64,000 bases of DNA from Chlamydiia bacterium. Lineage in GTDB: Bacteria; Chlamydiota; Chlamydiia; Chlamydiales; Simkaniaceae. The DNA lies in contig JAUIEV010000001.1 of assembly GCA_030429605.1 (NCBI GenBank), positions 248,001 to 312,000 of the forward strand, read 5' to 3'. Position numbers and translations under genes: made by a program. Position 1 is the first letter of the stretch. Each line of letters begins with the position of its first letter. Positions 37,792 through 47,375 of this stretch are shown piece by piece. The notes beneath the pieces are model-generated. The model was given only the letters and a program-made list of their open reading frames with translations. It ran no database searches and was not told the DNA's origin.

Positions 37792-38784
37792 ATGAAAGTA
37801 TTTGTTGCAGGTGGAGCGGGATATGTTGGTTCAAAATTAGTTCCCGCACTTCTAGATCGTGGACATGAAGTGATTGTGTATGATCTGTATTTATATGGAA
37901 GTGATATTTTTGGTACGTATCACACACATGAAAATCTACAGGAGATTCAAGCCGATATACGAAATATAGATCGTGTCAAAGAATCGCTCAAGGGGTGTGA
38001 TACGGTTATACACCTTGCGTGTATTTCCAATGATCCAAGCTTTGAACTCAATCCATCTCTTGGAAAATCGATAAATCTAGATGCATTTGAGCCCTTTGTT
38101 TTAGCTGCAAAAGCGTGTGGTGTTTCCCGCTTTATTTATGCATCCTCTTCCTCTGTATACGGAATAAAAGAAGAAGCAAATGTCACAGAAGAGATGAGCT
38201 TAGAGCCTTTGACTGACTACTCACGTTTTAAAGCAGAGTGTGAGAAAATTTTGTTTTCGCATATGGACCCTTCATTTACCTGCTGTGTGCTTCGCCCTGC
38301 AACGGTCTGTGGATATGCGCCAAGACAACGACTTGATGTCGTCGTGAATATAATGACAAACCTTGCCTACAATACCGGGCATATTAAAGTCATGGGTGGA
38401 AACCAACTGAGACCAAACATTCATATCGATGATATGGTTCGGGCATATCTCCATGTTCTCTCTGTACCGGCTGAGAAAATTCAGGGTGAAACCTTTAATG
38501 TTGGATACGATAATCATCCCGTATTAGAGCTTGGAAAAATCGTACAAAGAGTGGTTGGAAACAAGCGAAATGTAGACCTGGAAATTATTCCTTCAAATGA
38601 TAACAGATCGTATCACGTCTCCTCGAAAAAAATTGCTGAGCAACTTGGTTTTACTCCCGAACATACAATCGAAGATGCCGTAGAAAGTCTTTTAGAAGCT
38701 TTTGAAGGAAGGAAGCTCGATAACCCTCTTGAAAACATGTATTATTTCAATATCAAACGGATGAAATCAGTCCATTTGCAATAG
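37792..38784 (+). CDS. NAD-dependent sugar epimerase/dehydratase A
   Basis: This extended SDR enzyme (330 residues) acts on nucleotide sugars. The NAD-binding motif is FVAGGAGYVGSKLVPALLDR (residues 4-23). Asp-Leu after the second strand favours NAD, and YASSSSVYG and the catalytic Tyr-x-x-x-Lys (YSRFK) are present. The C-terminal substrate domain includes RPNIHIDDMVRAYLHV. The exact sugar is unknown. It opens a plus-strand operon running to 47375. GGAGG lies upstream, after a possible short leader ORF. Confidence 0.88.
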   Translation: MKVFVAGGAGYVGSKLVPALLDRGHEVIVYDLYLYGSDIFGTYHTHENLQEIQADIRNIDRVKESLKGCDTVIHLACISNDPSFELNPSLGKSINLDAFEPFVLAAKACGVSRFIYASSSSVYGIKEEANVTEEMSLEPLTDYSRFKAECEKILFSHMDPSFTCCVLRPATVCGYAPRQRLDVVVNIMTNLAYNTGHIKVMGGNQLRPNIHIDDMVRAYLHVLSVPAEKIQGETFNVGYDNHPVLELGKIVQRVVGNKRNVDLEIIPSNDNRSYHVSSKKIAEQLGFTPEHTIEDAVESLLEAFEGRKLDNPLENMYYFNIKRMKSVHLQ

Positions 38785-38791
38785 GTATACT

Positions 38792-39799
38792 ATGAAAGCA
38801 CTTGTTACCGGAGGAGCGGGATTTATAGGCAGTCACTTATGTGACTACTTATTGGAAAAGGGATATGATGTTATCGCATATGATAATTTGGCATGCGGAC
38901 GAGAAAAAAATCTGTCGAATGCATTCCTTCACCCGAATTTTACATTCATTCGAGGAGATATCTGCACTCCTGAAACATTGATGGACGCCTGTCATGGAGT
39001 TGACCATGTCTATCATTTAGCAGGACTTGCTGATATTGTTCCTTCAATAGAAAATCCTGAAGCATACTATGCAGTGAATGTCACAGGAACGCTTAATGTT
39101 CTTCAAGCGGCAAGGAAAGCAAACGTTTCACGCTTTGTGTATGCCGCTTCGAGTTCGTGTTACGGAATTGCCTCGGAATTTCCAACTCCCGAGACAGCAA
39201 AAATTCAACCTGAATACCCGTATGCACTCACAAAATATCTGGGGGAAGAGCTTGTGCTGCATTGGGCAAAAGTATATGACGTTCCGGCTGTGTCACTCCG
39301 TCTTTTTAATGTCTTCGGCCCTAGATCACGTACGACTGGAACATACGGCGCTGTGTTTGGAGTCTTTCTTGCGCAAAAAATAGCCCGCAAACCGTTTACA
39401 GTTGTTGGTGATGGAACACAAACTAGAGATTTTACCTACGTTTCGGATGTTGTGCATGGGTTTTATACGGCTGCACATTCCTCGTATACCGGAGAGGTAT
39501 TTAACATTGGAAGTAATGGGCACTATAGTGTCAATACACTGACCGACTACCTTGGTGGAGAAAAAGTGTATATACCAAAAAGACCTGGAGAGCCTGATAG
39601 GACGCATGCTGATATTTCAAAAATAAATCAAGCTCTTGGATGGGAACCACAAGTTTCTTTTGAAGAGGGAGTGAGACGTCTTTTAGAGCATATAGACGAA
39701 TACAGCGATGCACCTCTTTGGGATGCAGCATCTATTTCCAAAGCAACAGCCTCTTGGTTTACATACCTTTCAAGTGAGGAGACCACGAGTGTTTCTTGA
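38792..39799 (+). CDS. NAD-dependent sugar epimerase B (GalE/WbpP-like)
   Basis: This is a second extended SDR (335 residues). It has VTGGAGFIGSHLCDYLLEKG at the N-terminus, YAASSSCYG, the catalytic YALTK, and RLFNVFGPRS, typical of UDP-hexose 4-epimerases. DGTQTRDFTYVSDVV is also a family hallmark. It starts eight bases after gene A and ends 11 bases inside the next gene. It is more canonical than gene A, and the two are not near-identical copies. The likely substrate is a UDP- or CDP-linked hexose (inference). Confidence 0.9.
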   Translation: MKALVTGGAGFIGSHLCDYLLEKGYDVIAYDNLACGREKNLSNAFLHPNFTFIRGDICTPETLMDACHGVDHVYHLAGLADIVPSIENPEAYYAVNVTGTLNVLQAARKANVSRFVYAASSSCYGIASEFPTPETAKIQPEYPYALTKYLGEELVLHWAKVYDVPAVSLRLFNVFGPRSRTTGTYGAVFGVFLAQKIARKPFTVVGDGTQTRDFTYVSDVVHGFYTAAHSSYTGEVFNIGSNGHYSVNTLTDYLGGEKVYIPKRPGEPDRTHADISKINQALGWEPQVSFEEGVRRLLEHIDEYSDAPLWDAASISKATASWFTYLSSEETTSVS

Positions 39800-40403
39800 G
39801 CATTTCAAAAAAATTGGAGACATCCTTCAACATCTTGAATGTACTTTTTTCGGGAAAAAGATAGCAGAAGACCGCGCGTTTCAAACTGTTGTTGAACTTC
39901 TACACGCAACGAAAGATCGAGGTGGTATTGTGTATGCCATCGGGAATGGAGGGAGTGCAGGAATCGCCTCTCATTTCGTCAATGACCTCATAAAATCTGT
40001 TCACATTCCTGCAGCAACACTCTATGATTCGAATGTTCTTACGTGCCTTTCAAACGATCTAGGATATGCATCAGTTTTTGAAAAACAGCTCTCTCTTTTG
40101 CTAAAAAAAGAGGATATGCTCGTAGCGATTAGCAGCTCAGGAGAGTCTGAAAGTATACTTAAAGCGGTGAGAGTTGCGTACGAAAAAGGGTGCGACGTTG
40201 CAACATTCTCAGGGTTTTCACCAAAAAACCCACTTAGGCTTATGGGTAAGCTAAACATCTGGATTCCTTCAAAGGAATACGGCTTTGTTGAGATGGCTCA
40301 TATGTGCCTTTTGCACACAATAATTGATCTATGGCCAAGGCACTCTCTCACGCCGAACTTACAAGAGATACATGACTATGCTCACATTGGATGCGAAGAT
40401 TAA
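39789..40403 (+). CDS. SIS-domain sugar isomerase, GmhA-like
   Basis: This is a 204-residue SIS protein resembling sedoheptulose-7-phosphate isomerase, the first step of heptose synthesis. IVYAIGNGGSAGIASHFVND is the GmhA-type phosphate loop, and LVAISSSGESESILKAV is the second sugar-phosphate motif. The GTG at 39789 is chosen because GAGGAG lies seven bases upstream; the frame is open further upstream, within gene B. It is followed by an HldE-like gene, which supports a heptose role. It overlaps that gene by 32 bases. Confidence 0.85.
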   Translation: MFLEHFKKIGDILQHLECTFFGKKIAEDRAFQTVVELLHATKDRGGIVYAIGNGGSAGIASHFVNDLIKSVHIPAATLYDSNVLTCLSNDLGYASVFEKQLSLLLKKEDMLVAISSSGESESILKAVRVAYEKGCDVATFSGFSPKNPLRLMGKLNIWIPSKEYGFVEMAHMCLLHTIIDLWPRHSLTPNLQEIHDYAHIGCED

Positions 40404-41913
40404 AACACTGCAAGAATTGAGCGAAATTCTTGAAATCGAAAAAAATGAAGGAAAAACGATTGTACACTGTCACGGTGTATTTGATTTAGTCCACCCTGGA
40501 CACATTAAGCACCTACAGGCTGCAAAGCAGTTTGGTGATATTCTTGTTGTGAGCATCACACCAGATGCCTACGTAAACAAAGGGCCGGGTCGCCCTGTTT
40601 TTTCTGAACTCCTTCGTCTTGAAACGCTCGCGTCACTCGAAGTGATAGACTATGTCACATTAAATTGTGAGCCAACTGCTGTAACGGCCATACATGCTAT
40701 CCGCCCTTCAATATACGTAAAGGGAGAGGAGTACAAGGATCATTCGAAAGATATTACAGGGAAAATTACAGACGAGGAGCATGCAGTACACTCTCATGGC
40801 GGCACCGTAAAATATACCGGTGGCATTACTTTTTCCTCTTCGTCTCTTTTAAATGCACATTTTGCAACAACCTCAAAACCGCAGAGTGTCTTTCTGCAGA
40901 ATATAAAGAAGAAATACTCACTCGATACGCTTCTTTCATTTTTTACTGACTTTCTATCTATGCGAGTACTTGTCGTAGGAGATGCAATTCTTGATGAGTA
41001 TCAATTTGTGACCCCACTTGGACAGTCAGGGAAAGGGCTGCATATGTCAGCCGAGCTTTTGGATTGTGAAAAATATTTGGGTGGATCGTTTGCTATTGCC
41101 CGACATCTATCAGGGTTTACTTCTTCAGTCTCACTGCTCACAGGTGTAGGGGTAGATCAGAAGGAAAGAGAGTTTATTGAAAGCCATTTAGAGGGAAACA
41201 TATCCCCTCAATACGTGGAGCTTGACGGGTATTCAACACTGACAAAAAAACGATACGTGCTAAGAGACGGGAAGCATCTATCAAAATTATTTGAGACCTA
41301 CTCTTCAAACCATCTCCTACTCAATCCTGATCAAATAGAAGATGTAAAGCAGCATTTACATGAAAAAGCCGCACTGTTTGATTCAGTCGTAATAGCAGAT
41401 TTTGGAAACGGATTTTTTAGTCCCTCTATGTCTTCAACTATTTCTGCATTGCCGACACACACGTCAATTAACACGCAAATTAACAGTGGCAACAGAGGGT
41501 TTAACGCAATTACAAAATACAAGAGAGCAGATTTCGTCTCACTCAATGAGCCAGAGCTTCGACTTGCTCTTCATGATACACACACCTCGCTGAATACACT
41601 GGCAAGGAAACTCATCGAAACGATGAATGTGAGAATACTTGCTGTGACAAGAGGAGTGCACGGAGTTCGTCTTTTCAGCATCGATGGCTCGATCATTGAT
41701 GTTCCGGCGCTGAGCAGCGATGTCGTCGACAGAGTCGGTGCAGGAGATAGTTTTCTATCCATAGCCTCACTAGCAGCAGCCAAAGGACTTCCCTTAGATA
41801 TTATCGGGTTTTTTGGAGCCCTTGCTGCGGCTTTAGATATTCAAATTATTGGAAATAAAGACCCCGTGTCTCGGACATCTCTTATTAAATATATGACAAG
41901 GTTACTTAAATGA
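40372..41913 (+). CDS. Fused cytidylyltransferase + PfkB kinase (HldE-like, domains swapped)
   Basis: This is a 513-residue bifunctional protein. Residues ~30-170 form a nucleotidyltransferase with HGVFDLVHPGHIKHL (HxGH at 41-44) and a late SSS motif. Residues ~195-510 form a PfkB sugar kinase with VLVVGDAILDEYQF, a Gly-Gly substrate loop (KYLGGSFAIARHLSG) and DRVGAGDSFLS with the catalytic Asp. E. coli HldE has kinase first and transferase second, so the order here is reversed. ADP-heptose-type activation is likely from GmhA next door, but no GmhB phosphatase is seen. It ends with an ATGA overlap into the E1 alpha gene. Confidence 0.88.
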   Translation: MTMLTLDAKIKTLQELSEILEIEKNEGKTIVHCHGVFDLVHPGHIKHLQAAKQFGDILVVSITPDAYVNKGPGRPVFSELLRLETLASLEVIDYVTLNCEPTAVTAIHAIRPSIYVKGEEYKDHSKDITGKITDEEHAVHSHGGTVKYTGGITFSSSSLLNAHFATTSKPQSVFLQNIKKKYSLDTLLSFFTDFLSMRVLVVGDAILDEYQFVTPLGQSGKGLHMSAELLDCEKYLGGSFAIARHLSGFTSSVSLLTGVGVDQKEREFIESHLEGNISPQYVELDGYSTLTKKRYVLRDGKHLSKLFETYSSNHLLLNPDQIEDVKQHLHEKAALFDSVVIADFGNGFFSPSMSSTISALPTHTSINTQINSGNRGFNAITKYKRADFVSLNEPELRLALHDTHTSLNTLARKLIETMNVRILAVTRGVHGVRLFSIDGSIIDVPALSSDVVDRVGAGDSFLSIASLAAAKGLPLDIIGFFGALAAALDIQIIGNKDPVSRTSLIKYMTRLLK

Positions 41914-42833
41914 AGCTCGATACGCTTTTTCATCAGATGGTACGAATTCGCATGGTTGAAGAGGCTATAGCCGATCACTACAGCGAACAAGAAATGCGAT
42001 GCCCTGTCCATTTAAGTATTGGGCAAGAGGCGGTCGCAGTTGGGATTTGCTCACAGCTTTATGATACTGATTTTTTAGTCAGTAACCATAGAGCCCATGC
42101 ACACTATCTAGCAAAAGGTGGTTCTCTCAATGCAATGATTGCAGAAATTTACGGAAAAGAAACGGGGTGCTCCCGAGGAAGAGGGGGATCAATGCACCTT
42201 GTAGATCCTGAAAAAAATATTCTCGGAACAACGCCAATCGTTGGAGGAAGCCTTCCGGTAGCAGTTGGCTCTGCTTTTGCATCGTACCTTCGTGACGAAC
42301 CACATTGTACGTGTGTGTTTTTTGGAGAAGGAGCAACTGAAGAGGGAGTTTTTTCAGAGTGTTTAAATTTTGCATCGCTTCATAACCTTCCGGTTCTTTT
42401 TGTTTGTGAAAACAACTTTTACTCAGTCTACTCGCCGATGAAAGTAAGACAATCACCAAAAAGATCAAGAATAGGGATTGCCGAAGCACATGGTATCTCT
42501 TCTTTTAAAGAAGATGGGAATGACGTCGAAAAGGTGTATCATGCAGGGAAAAAAGCAATAGAGCATATTCGAGCAAAGAAGGGGCCCTACTTTTTAGAAT
42601 TCACTACCTACCGTTTAAAAGAGCACTGTGGGCCAAACATTGATACCATGCTTGGGTATCGATCATATGAAGAGGTCGAAGCGTGGGAAAAAAGGTGTCC
42701 AATCGAGAAGCTGAAAAAACAGTGCACTATTGATGTGGACGCATTGACAGCTGAAATAAAAGAGGCTTTTTGTGCTGCAAAAAACGCACCATATCCTGAA
42801 TCTGCGGCCTTTCATGAGGAGGTGTTTGCATGA
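41910..42833 (+). CDS. Thiamine-diphosphate E1 alpha-like subunit
   Basis: This 307-residue protein resembles the alpha subunit of 2-oxoacid or acetoin dehydrogenases. CPVHLSIGQEAVAVGICSQL, SNHRAHAHYLAKGG and GCSRGRGGSMHLVD are family blocks. The thiamine-diphosphate motif is GEG (139-141) to NN (168-169), with Glu replacing the usual Asp of GDG. It overlaps the beta-subunit gene by four bases. There are no E2 or E3 genes nearby, and the neighbours are sugar enzymes. A stand-alone carboligase or decarboxylase in sugar synthesis is therefore more likely than central metabolism (inference). Confidence 0.88.
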   Translation: MKLDTLFHQMVRIRMVEEAIADHYSEQEMRCPVHLSIGQEAVAVGICSQLYDTDFLVSNHRAHAHYLAKGGSLNAMIAEIYGKETGCSRGRGGSMHLVDPEKNILGTTPIVGGSLPVAVGSAFASYLRDEPHCTCVFFGEGATEEGVFSECLNFASLHNLPVLFVCENNFYSVYSPMKVRQSPKRSRIGIAEAHGISSFKEDGNDVEKVYHAGKKAIEHIRAKKGPYFLEFTTYRLKEHCGPNIDTMLGYRSYEEVEAWEKRCPIEKLKKQCTIDVDALTAEIKEAFCAAKNAPYPESAAFHEEVFA

Positions 42834-43900
42834 GAGAACGAACCTATGCACAAGCAATCCAAGAAGCCCATGACCAGTGTCTTTCTAGAGATGAGCGCGT
42901 GTTTCTTATGGGACTCGGCGTACCGGACCCAAAAGGGATTTTTGGAACGACAATTGGACTCCACGAAAAGTATGGGAAAAAGCGAGTTATGGATATGCCA
43001 TGCTCTGAAAATGCTATGACCGGTGTTGCGATTGGGTGTGCAATACGAGGAATGCGTCCGATAATGACACATCAAAGAGTAGATTTTTTTCTTCTTGCTC
43101 TTGATCAGCTCATAAATAATGCGGCAAAATGGCACGTCATGTTTGGGGGCAATCAAGCCATTCCTCTTGTCATTCGACTCATTATTGGGAAAGGGTGGGG
43201 ACAAGGACCTCAGCATTCGCAATCGATGCAATCTCTTTTTGCGCATATTCCAGGTTTAAAGGTCATGATGCCTTCAAATGCGTACGATGCAAAAGGACTG
43301 ATGATTCAAGCCACAGAAGAAAACAACCCGGTCGTCTCGTTAGAGCATAGATGGCTCTACAATATCAAAGGAGACGTTCCTGAAGATATGTATCGGATCC
43401 CATTTGGAAAAGCGAGAGTCGTTGAACCCGGAACAGATATAACGATTGTTTCAATGTCAAATATGGTTGTCGAATCATATAAAGCATTGAAATATCTACA
43501 CCAAGCAGGCATTTCAGCTGAATTGATAGATATCAGAACACTTGTACCTCTTGATATAGACACAATTTGTTCTTCAGTGAAAAAAACAGGAAGACTTGTT
43601 GTTATTGATCCTGATTGGAAAACGGGCTCTTTTGCTGGGGAAATTATTACACAAGTGTGCGAGCATGCCTTTGATGCTCTTGTAGAAAAACCGCAAAGAA
43701 TTACATATCCAGATGGATACGTTCCAACGTCTTGGAGCATAGCAAAAGATTTTTATCCAACGCCTGAATCTATCGCTTTTTCGATTCTTTCGAGTGCAAA
43801 AAAACCATCTCATGGCGCTGAATTGCTACACTCTTTGCAAAAAACCTCGCAGAAAGAAAAAATGGATACACCAGATCCACATTTTACAGGACCATTTTGA
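42830..43900 (+). CDS. Thiamine-diphosphate E1 beta-like subunit
   Basis: This 356-residue partner of the preceding protein has transketolase pyrimidine-binding and C-terminal domains. MDMPCSENAMTGVAIGCAIR, with the Glu that activates thiamine diphosphate, lies near residue 60. GWGQGPQHSQSMQSLFAHIP and GLKVMMPSNAYDAKGLM are classic E1-beta blocks. ELIDIRTLVPLDIDTI belongs to the C-terminal domain. Coupled translation with the alpha gene (ATGA) supports a heterotetramer. The C-terminal ~35 residues are extra and charged. The next gene starts ten bases later with a strong AGGAG. Confidence 0.9.
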   Translation: MRERTYAQAIQEAHDQCLSRDERVFLMGLGVPDPKGIFGTTIGLHEKYGKKRVMDMPCSENAMTGVAIGCAIRGMRPIMTHQRVDFFLLALDQLINNAAKWHVMFGGNQAIPLVIRLIIGKGWGQGPQHSQSMQSLFAHIPGLKVMMPSNAYDAKGLMIQATEENNPVVSLEHRWLYNIKGDVPEDMYRIPFGKARVVEPGTDITIVSMSNMVVESYKALKYLHQAGISAELIDIRTLVPLDIDTICSSVKKTGRLVVIDPDWKTGSFAGEIITQVCEHAFDALVEKPQRITYPDGYVPTSWSIAKDFYPTPESIAFSILSSAKKPSHGAELLHSLQKTSQKEKMDTPDPHFTGPF

Positions 43901-43909
43901 GGAGCAGAT

Positions 43910-44899
43910 ATGAAAAAAGTTGTTGTGATAGGAAGTAACTCTTTTTCAGGAAGTGATTTTATAGATCTCCTCCTTGAAAAAGGTGAATATGACGTGCTTG
44001 GATTGAGCAGATCCAAAGAGAAGTCTGCACATTTTCTTCCATACAAACGGCATAAAAATTCAAGCTTTACATTTGTTCAAGCAGATATAAATAAAGACTT
44101 AGAGCATATGGAGCACCTTCTGGACTCTTTTCAACCCGACTATGTTGTCAATTTTGCTGCACAAAGCGAAGTGGGCCCCAGTTGGGACAACCCGGGCCAC
44201 TGGTTCCAAACAAATGCCGTTGCAATAACAAATTTGGCAAACGTACTCAAAGAGAAGACGTATTTGAAAAAATACGTTCATATCTCTTCACCTGAAGTGT
44301 ATGGAACCTGTGAGGGGTTTATTACAGAAAAGACTCCTGTGAATCCAAGCACACCGTATGCAGCGTCGAAAGCAGCAGGGGACCTTTCACTTTTTACTTT
44401 TTATACTCATTGTAACCTTCCGCTCACAATGGTCCGTGCAACGAATGTGTATGGTGCACACCAACAGCTTTTTAAAATTATTCCAAGAACAATAATTTAC
44501 GCACTGACAGGAAAAAACGTGGAACTGCACGGTGGTGGTGTCGCGGTGAAGTCTTATATTCATATTAGAGATATTTCAGAAGGGGAGCGTCTCATTATGG
44601 AGCAGGGTCGTGTGGGAGAAATATACCATTTATCACCAACAGCCGGTGTACAAGTGAAAACTGTCATCGAAAAGATATGTGAAAAATTGGGGATATCTTT
44701 CGACTCATTTGTTCGTATGGCACCTGAACGACTTGGTCAGGATAAGGCGTACACGATTGATTCAACCAAAGCCCGTAAGGAGCTTGGGTGGTCTCCCCGC
44801 ATTTCTCTTGATGAGGGGATTGAGCAAACAATTCAATGGGTGCGAGCAAATCTAGAAGACATCGTGGAACATCCACTCCAATACATACATAAGGAGTAA
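43910..44899 (+). CDS. NAD-dependent sugar dehydratase/epimerase C
   Basis: This 329-residue extended SDR is closest in feel to dTDP-glucose or GDP-mannose 4,6-dehydratases. The dinucleotide loop VVVIGSNSFSGSDFIDLLLE is a variant without the usual TGG. NFAAQSEVGPSWDNP resembles the dehydratase AAxSxVxxS block. ISSPEVYGT and the catalytic YAASK follow, then RATNVYGAHQQLFKIIPRTI. A 4-keto sugar product would suit the adjacent thiamine-diphosphate enzyme (inference). AGGAGCAGAT precedes the ATG. Confidence 0.88.
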   Translation: MKKVVVIGSNSFSGSDFIDLLLEKGEYDVLGLSRSKEKSAHFLPYKRHKNSSFTFVQADINKDLEHMEHLLDSFQPDYVVNFAAQSEVGPSWDNPGHWFQTNAVAITNLANVLKEKTYLKKYVHISSPEVYGTCEGFITEKTPVNPSTPYAASKAAGDLSLFTFYTHCNLPLTMVRATNVYGAHQQLFKIIPRTIIYALTGKNVELHGGGVAVKSYIHIRDISEGERLIMEQGRVGEIYHLSPTAGVQVKTVIEKICEKLGISFDSFVRMAPERLGQDKAYTIDSTKARKELGWSPRISLDEGIEQTIQWVRANLEDIVEHPLQYIHKE

Positions 44900-44901
44900 C
44901 T

Positions 44902-45561
44902 ATGGGTAAAGAGATAGATCTTTTGGCACTCTATCCCAAGGCCAAGCGAAATGTGAAAGAGAGGGGTGCGACAAAAACAGAAGAAGATAGGGCTATCGCT
45001 CGTCAGTTTGGGAAAGAGTTTTTTGACGGAGACCGACGCCATGGATATGGAGGATTTTCCTACCACCCTCGATTTTGGCATCCTGTTATTCCAACAATAA
45101 AGAATCATTTTGGACTAAATGCAAAAAGTAGTGTCCTAGATGTTGGGTGCGCAAAAGGATTCATGCTCTATGATATGAAGGAATTGATTCCAGGCATAAC
45201 AGTGACGGGGATTGATATTTCAGCGTATGCTATTCAAAATGCACACGAAAAAGTGAAGCATACCCTCTTTGTTGGAAATGCAACCAACCTTCCATTTCCT
45301 GATGATTCGTTTGAATGTGTGATTTCGATAAATACGCTTCATAATCTTGAAAAAAATGACCTTGCAATCGCCTTAAAGGAAGTTGAGCGGGTTTCTCAAG
45401 GAAAAAGCTTTATCACAGTTGATGCATATCGAAATGAGGAAGAAAAGCAGCTCATGTCAGATTGGAATTTAACAGCAAAAACAATTATGCATGTCGATGA
45501 ATGGAAAGCGTTTTTTCACGATGTTGGATATACAGGGGACTACTATTGGTTTATTCCATAG
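44902..45561 (+). CDS. SAM-dependent methyltransferase
   Basis: This is a 219-residue class I methyltransferase. Motif I is VLDVGCAKGFMLYDM (residues ~77-91). VTGIDISAYAIQNA carries the acidic residue for the SAM ribose. NLPFPDDSFECVISINTLHN is the Methyltransf_11-type motif II region. It lies three bases after gene C with AAGGAG, so it is in the same operon and probably methylates a sugar intermediate or end group. There is no membrane segment. It overlaps the ABC exporter gene. Confidence 0.9.
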   Translation: MGKEIDLLALYPKAKRNVKERGATKTEEDRAIARQFGKEFFDGDRRHGYGGFSYHPRFWHPVIPTIKNHFGLNAKSSVLDVGCAKGFMLYDMKELIPGITVTGIDISAYAIQNAHEKVKHTLFVGNATNLPFPDDSFECVISINTLHNLEKNDLAIALKEVERVSQGKSFITVDAYRNEEEKQLMSDWNLTAKTIMHVDEWKAFFHDVGYTGDYYWFIP

Positions 45562-47375
45562 CCTCTCAATGGAAGCGAGCAACTTCCTCGTACTTTATTC
45601 GAACACTTTTCTTGAAGAATAAAAAGAATTCCCTCTTTTTAGGACTGAATATTGTGTGCAATTTTATCGGTGCCTTATTCGAAGGGTCGACATATGCATT
45701 TTTTCTCCTTGCATTAAGTGCGTACGACAGTACAGAAACATCTCAAGTCCTTCAGTTTTTTTACCAAAGAGGAATGCAGAACGATTCTATTTTTATTCTG
45801 TGTGTCTCTCTTGGTATTTCGCTTCTCTTGCTAAAATATTTTTTCTCATATCTTGCGCTTTGCTCAATGAATGTGCTCTGTTATTCGTTAGGTACGACGC
45901 TTCAATATGATACTTTTTCAACAATACTGGGATATTCATTTTCAGAGTTTCTTTCAAAAAAACATGGAAGCCTTCTTGATATTGTTCGGAAGCCATCCTC
46001 ATTCATGCATGGCCTCATGCTCACGACAAATGCACTGATTACATCAACACTTATCGTCGGTGTGTTTCTCTCAATCATGTTTTCTATTTCTGCATCGCTC
46101 ACGCTTGTGACCTTCTGTTTCTTGGGAGCTATCTGGATATGTGATAAAATCTTACTTAAGAGTGTCTTAAACGCCTCAAAAAAACGAACAGAATGCAGTG
46201 ATGAAATTGCTTCATTTTCTTCTCAGGCGTTTTCTGGAATTCGCGTCGTCTTTCTCTTTTCCCTTTTTAGATATATGAAGCAAAAATTTTTGGGGATTAT
46301 TGAGAGGTATTACAAAAATGAGCAAAGGCTCTTGAGTTTACAGTTTTTTACACGGGCGAAAACAGAAATTTTGGGCATGTCAATGATTGCAACATGCTTG
46401 ATTTTGAGTAGAGCGATTTCAAGTGGAGGAATGGAGCTCCCAATGCTCTTCTCTTTTTTAGGGATTGCCTATCGTATGATTGCGAGTCTCAATCAGACTG
46501 CGAATAATCTCAACAGCTTCTATACCTTTATGGGTGATCTCCATCAGATTGAAAATGTGATGAGCCTTGCAAAAAGAAGAAATGAGCACAGTGTAGGAAC
46601 ACACGTTGAGCAAAGCATCAGAAAAATTCACTTTTCTAATGTCTCATTTTCTTATCCGGGTACGGAAAAAAAAGCGCTCAATACACTCTCATTGGAAGTT
46701 CCTGAAGGAAAAACAGTTGCACTTGTCGGTCACTCAGGAGCTGGGAAAAGCACATTTATTGATCTCCTTTTAGGTTTGTACACTCCGCAAAGCGGTGACA
46801 TTCGTATCAATGAGAAGAGAATTCAAGAGTATTCGCTGCATGTATATAGGAGCCATTTTGGTGTTGTTTCCCAAGATACGTTTCTCTTTCATGGATCTAT
46901 ACGAGAGAATATTCTTCTCGATGCAACGAATAGTACAGGCGAAGAACTCCTTCGAATTTGCGATGTGTGTCAAATAACTCCAATGCTCGAAAAGTTGCCC
47001 GAGGGGCTTGAAACAGTGATTGGAGAAAGAGGGTACAAGCTCTCAGGCGGTGAAAAGCAGAGAATAGCTCTTGCTCGAGCTATGACTCGCAATGCAGATG
47101 TACTCATCTTCGATGAAGCAACAAGTAGTCTTGATAATCGGACAGAGAAAGCAATCCATGCTGCGTTAATGGACATGCACGGGAGTAAAACGATTTTTAT
47201 TATTGCACACAGACTCACCACGATTTCTCATGCCGATACAATTTTTGTCCTAGAAAATGGGAGCATCGTTGAAAAGGGGACACACAAAGAGCTTCTGTTT
47301 GCTGAAGGTGAATATGCCTCTTTGTGGAAAGCACACCACACTGAAAAAGAGAGTGCAGCCTCACTTTTTGTTTAA
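45546..47375 (+). CDS. ABC exporter, fused permease/ATPase
   Basis: This is an MsbA/PglK-type half transporter (~609 residues) with six membrane segments in residues ~20-310 and a C-terminal ATPase. The ATPase has Walker A VALVGHSGAGKSTFIDLL, Q-loop VVSQDTFLF, signature LSGGEKQRIALARA, Walker B VLIFDEATSSLDN and H-loop IFIIAHRLT. In this setting it is the likely flippase for a lipid-linked glycan. The frame is open to an ATG at 45501; a TTG at 45546 with AGGGGAC upstream is preferred, but the start is uncertain. It converges with the minus-strand operon, the stops overlapping by four bases. Confidence 0.92.
   Translation: MVYSIASQWKRATSSYFIRTLFLKNKKNSLFLGLNIVCNFIGALFEGSTYAFFLLALSAYDSTETSQVLQFFYQRGMQNDSIFILCVSLGISLLLLKYFFSYLALCSMNVLCYSLGTTLQYDTFSTILGYSFSEFLSKKHGSLLDIVRKPSSFMHGLMLTTNALITSTLIVGVFLSIMFSISASLTLVTFCFLGAIWICDKILLKSVLNASKKRTECSDEIASFSSQAFSGIRVVFLFSLFRYMKQKFLGIIERYYKNEQRLLSLQFFTRAKTEILGMSMIATCLILSRAISSGGMELPMLFSFLGIAYRMIASLNQTANNLNSFYTFMGDLHQIENVMSLAKRRNEHSVGTHVEQSIRKIHFSNVSFSYPGTEKKALNTLSLEVPEGKTVALVGHSGAGKSTFIDLLLGLYTPQSGDIRINEKRIQEYSLHVYRSHFGVVSQDTFLFHGSIRENILLDATNSTGEELLRICDVCQITPMLEKLPEGLETVIGERGYKLSGGEKQRIALARAMTRNADVLIFDEATSSLDNRTEKAIHAALMDMHGSKTIFIIAHRLTTISHADTIFVLENGSIVEKGTHKELLFAEGEYASLWKAHHTEKESAASLFV

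Noticed and set aside
42812-43246. 144-codon minus-strand frame
   Set aside because: It is antisense to the E1 beta gene's best-conserved part.
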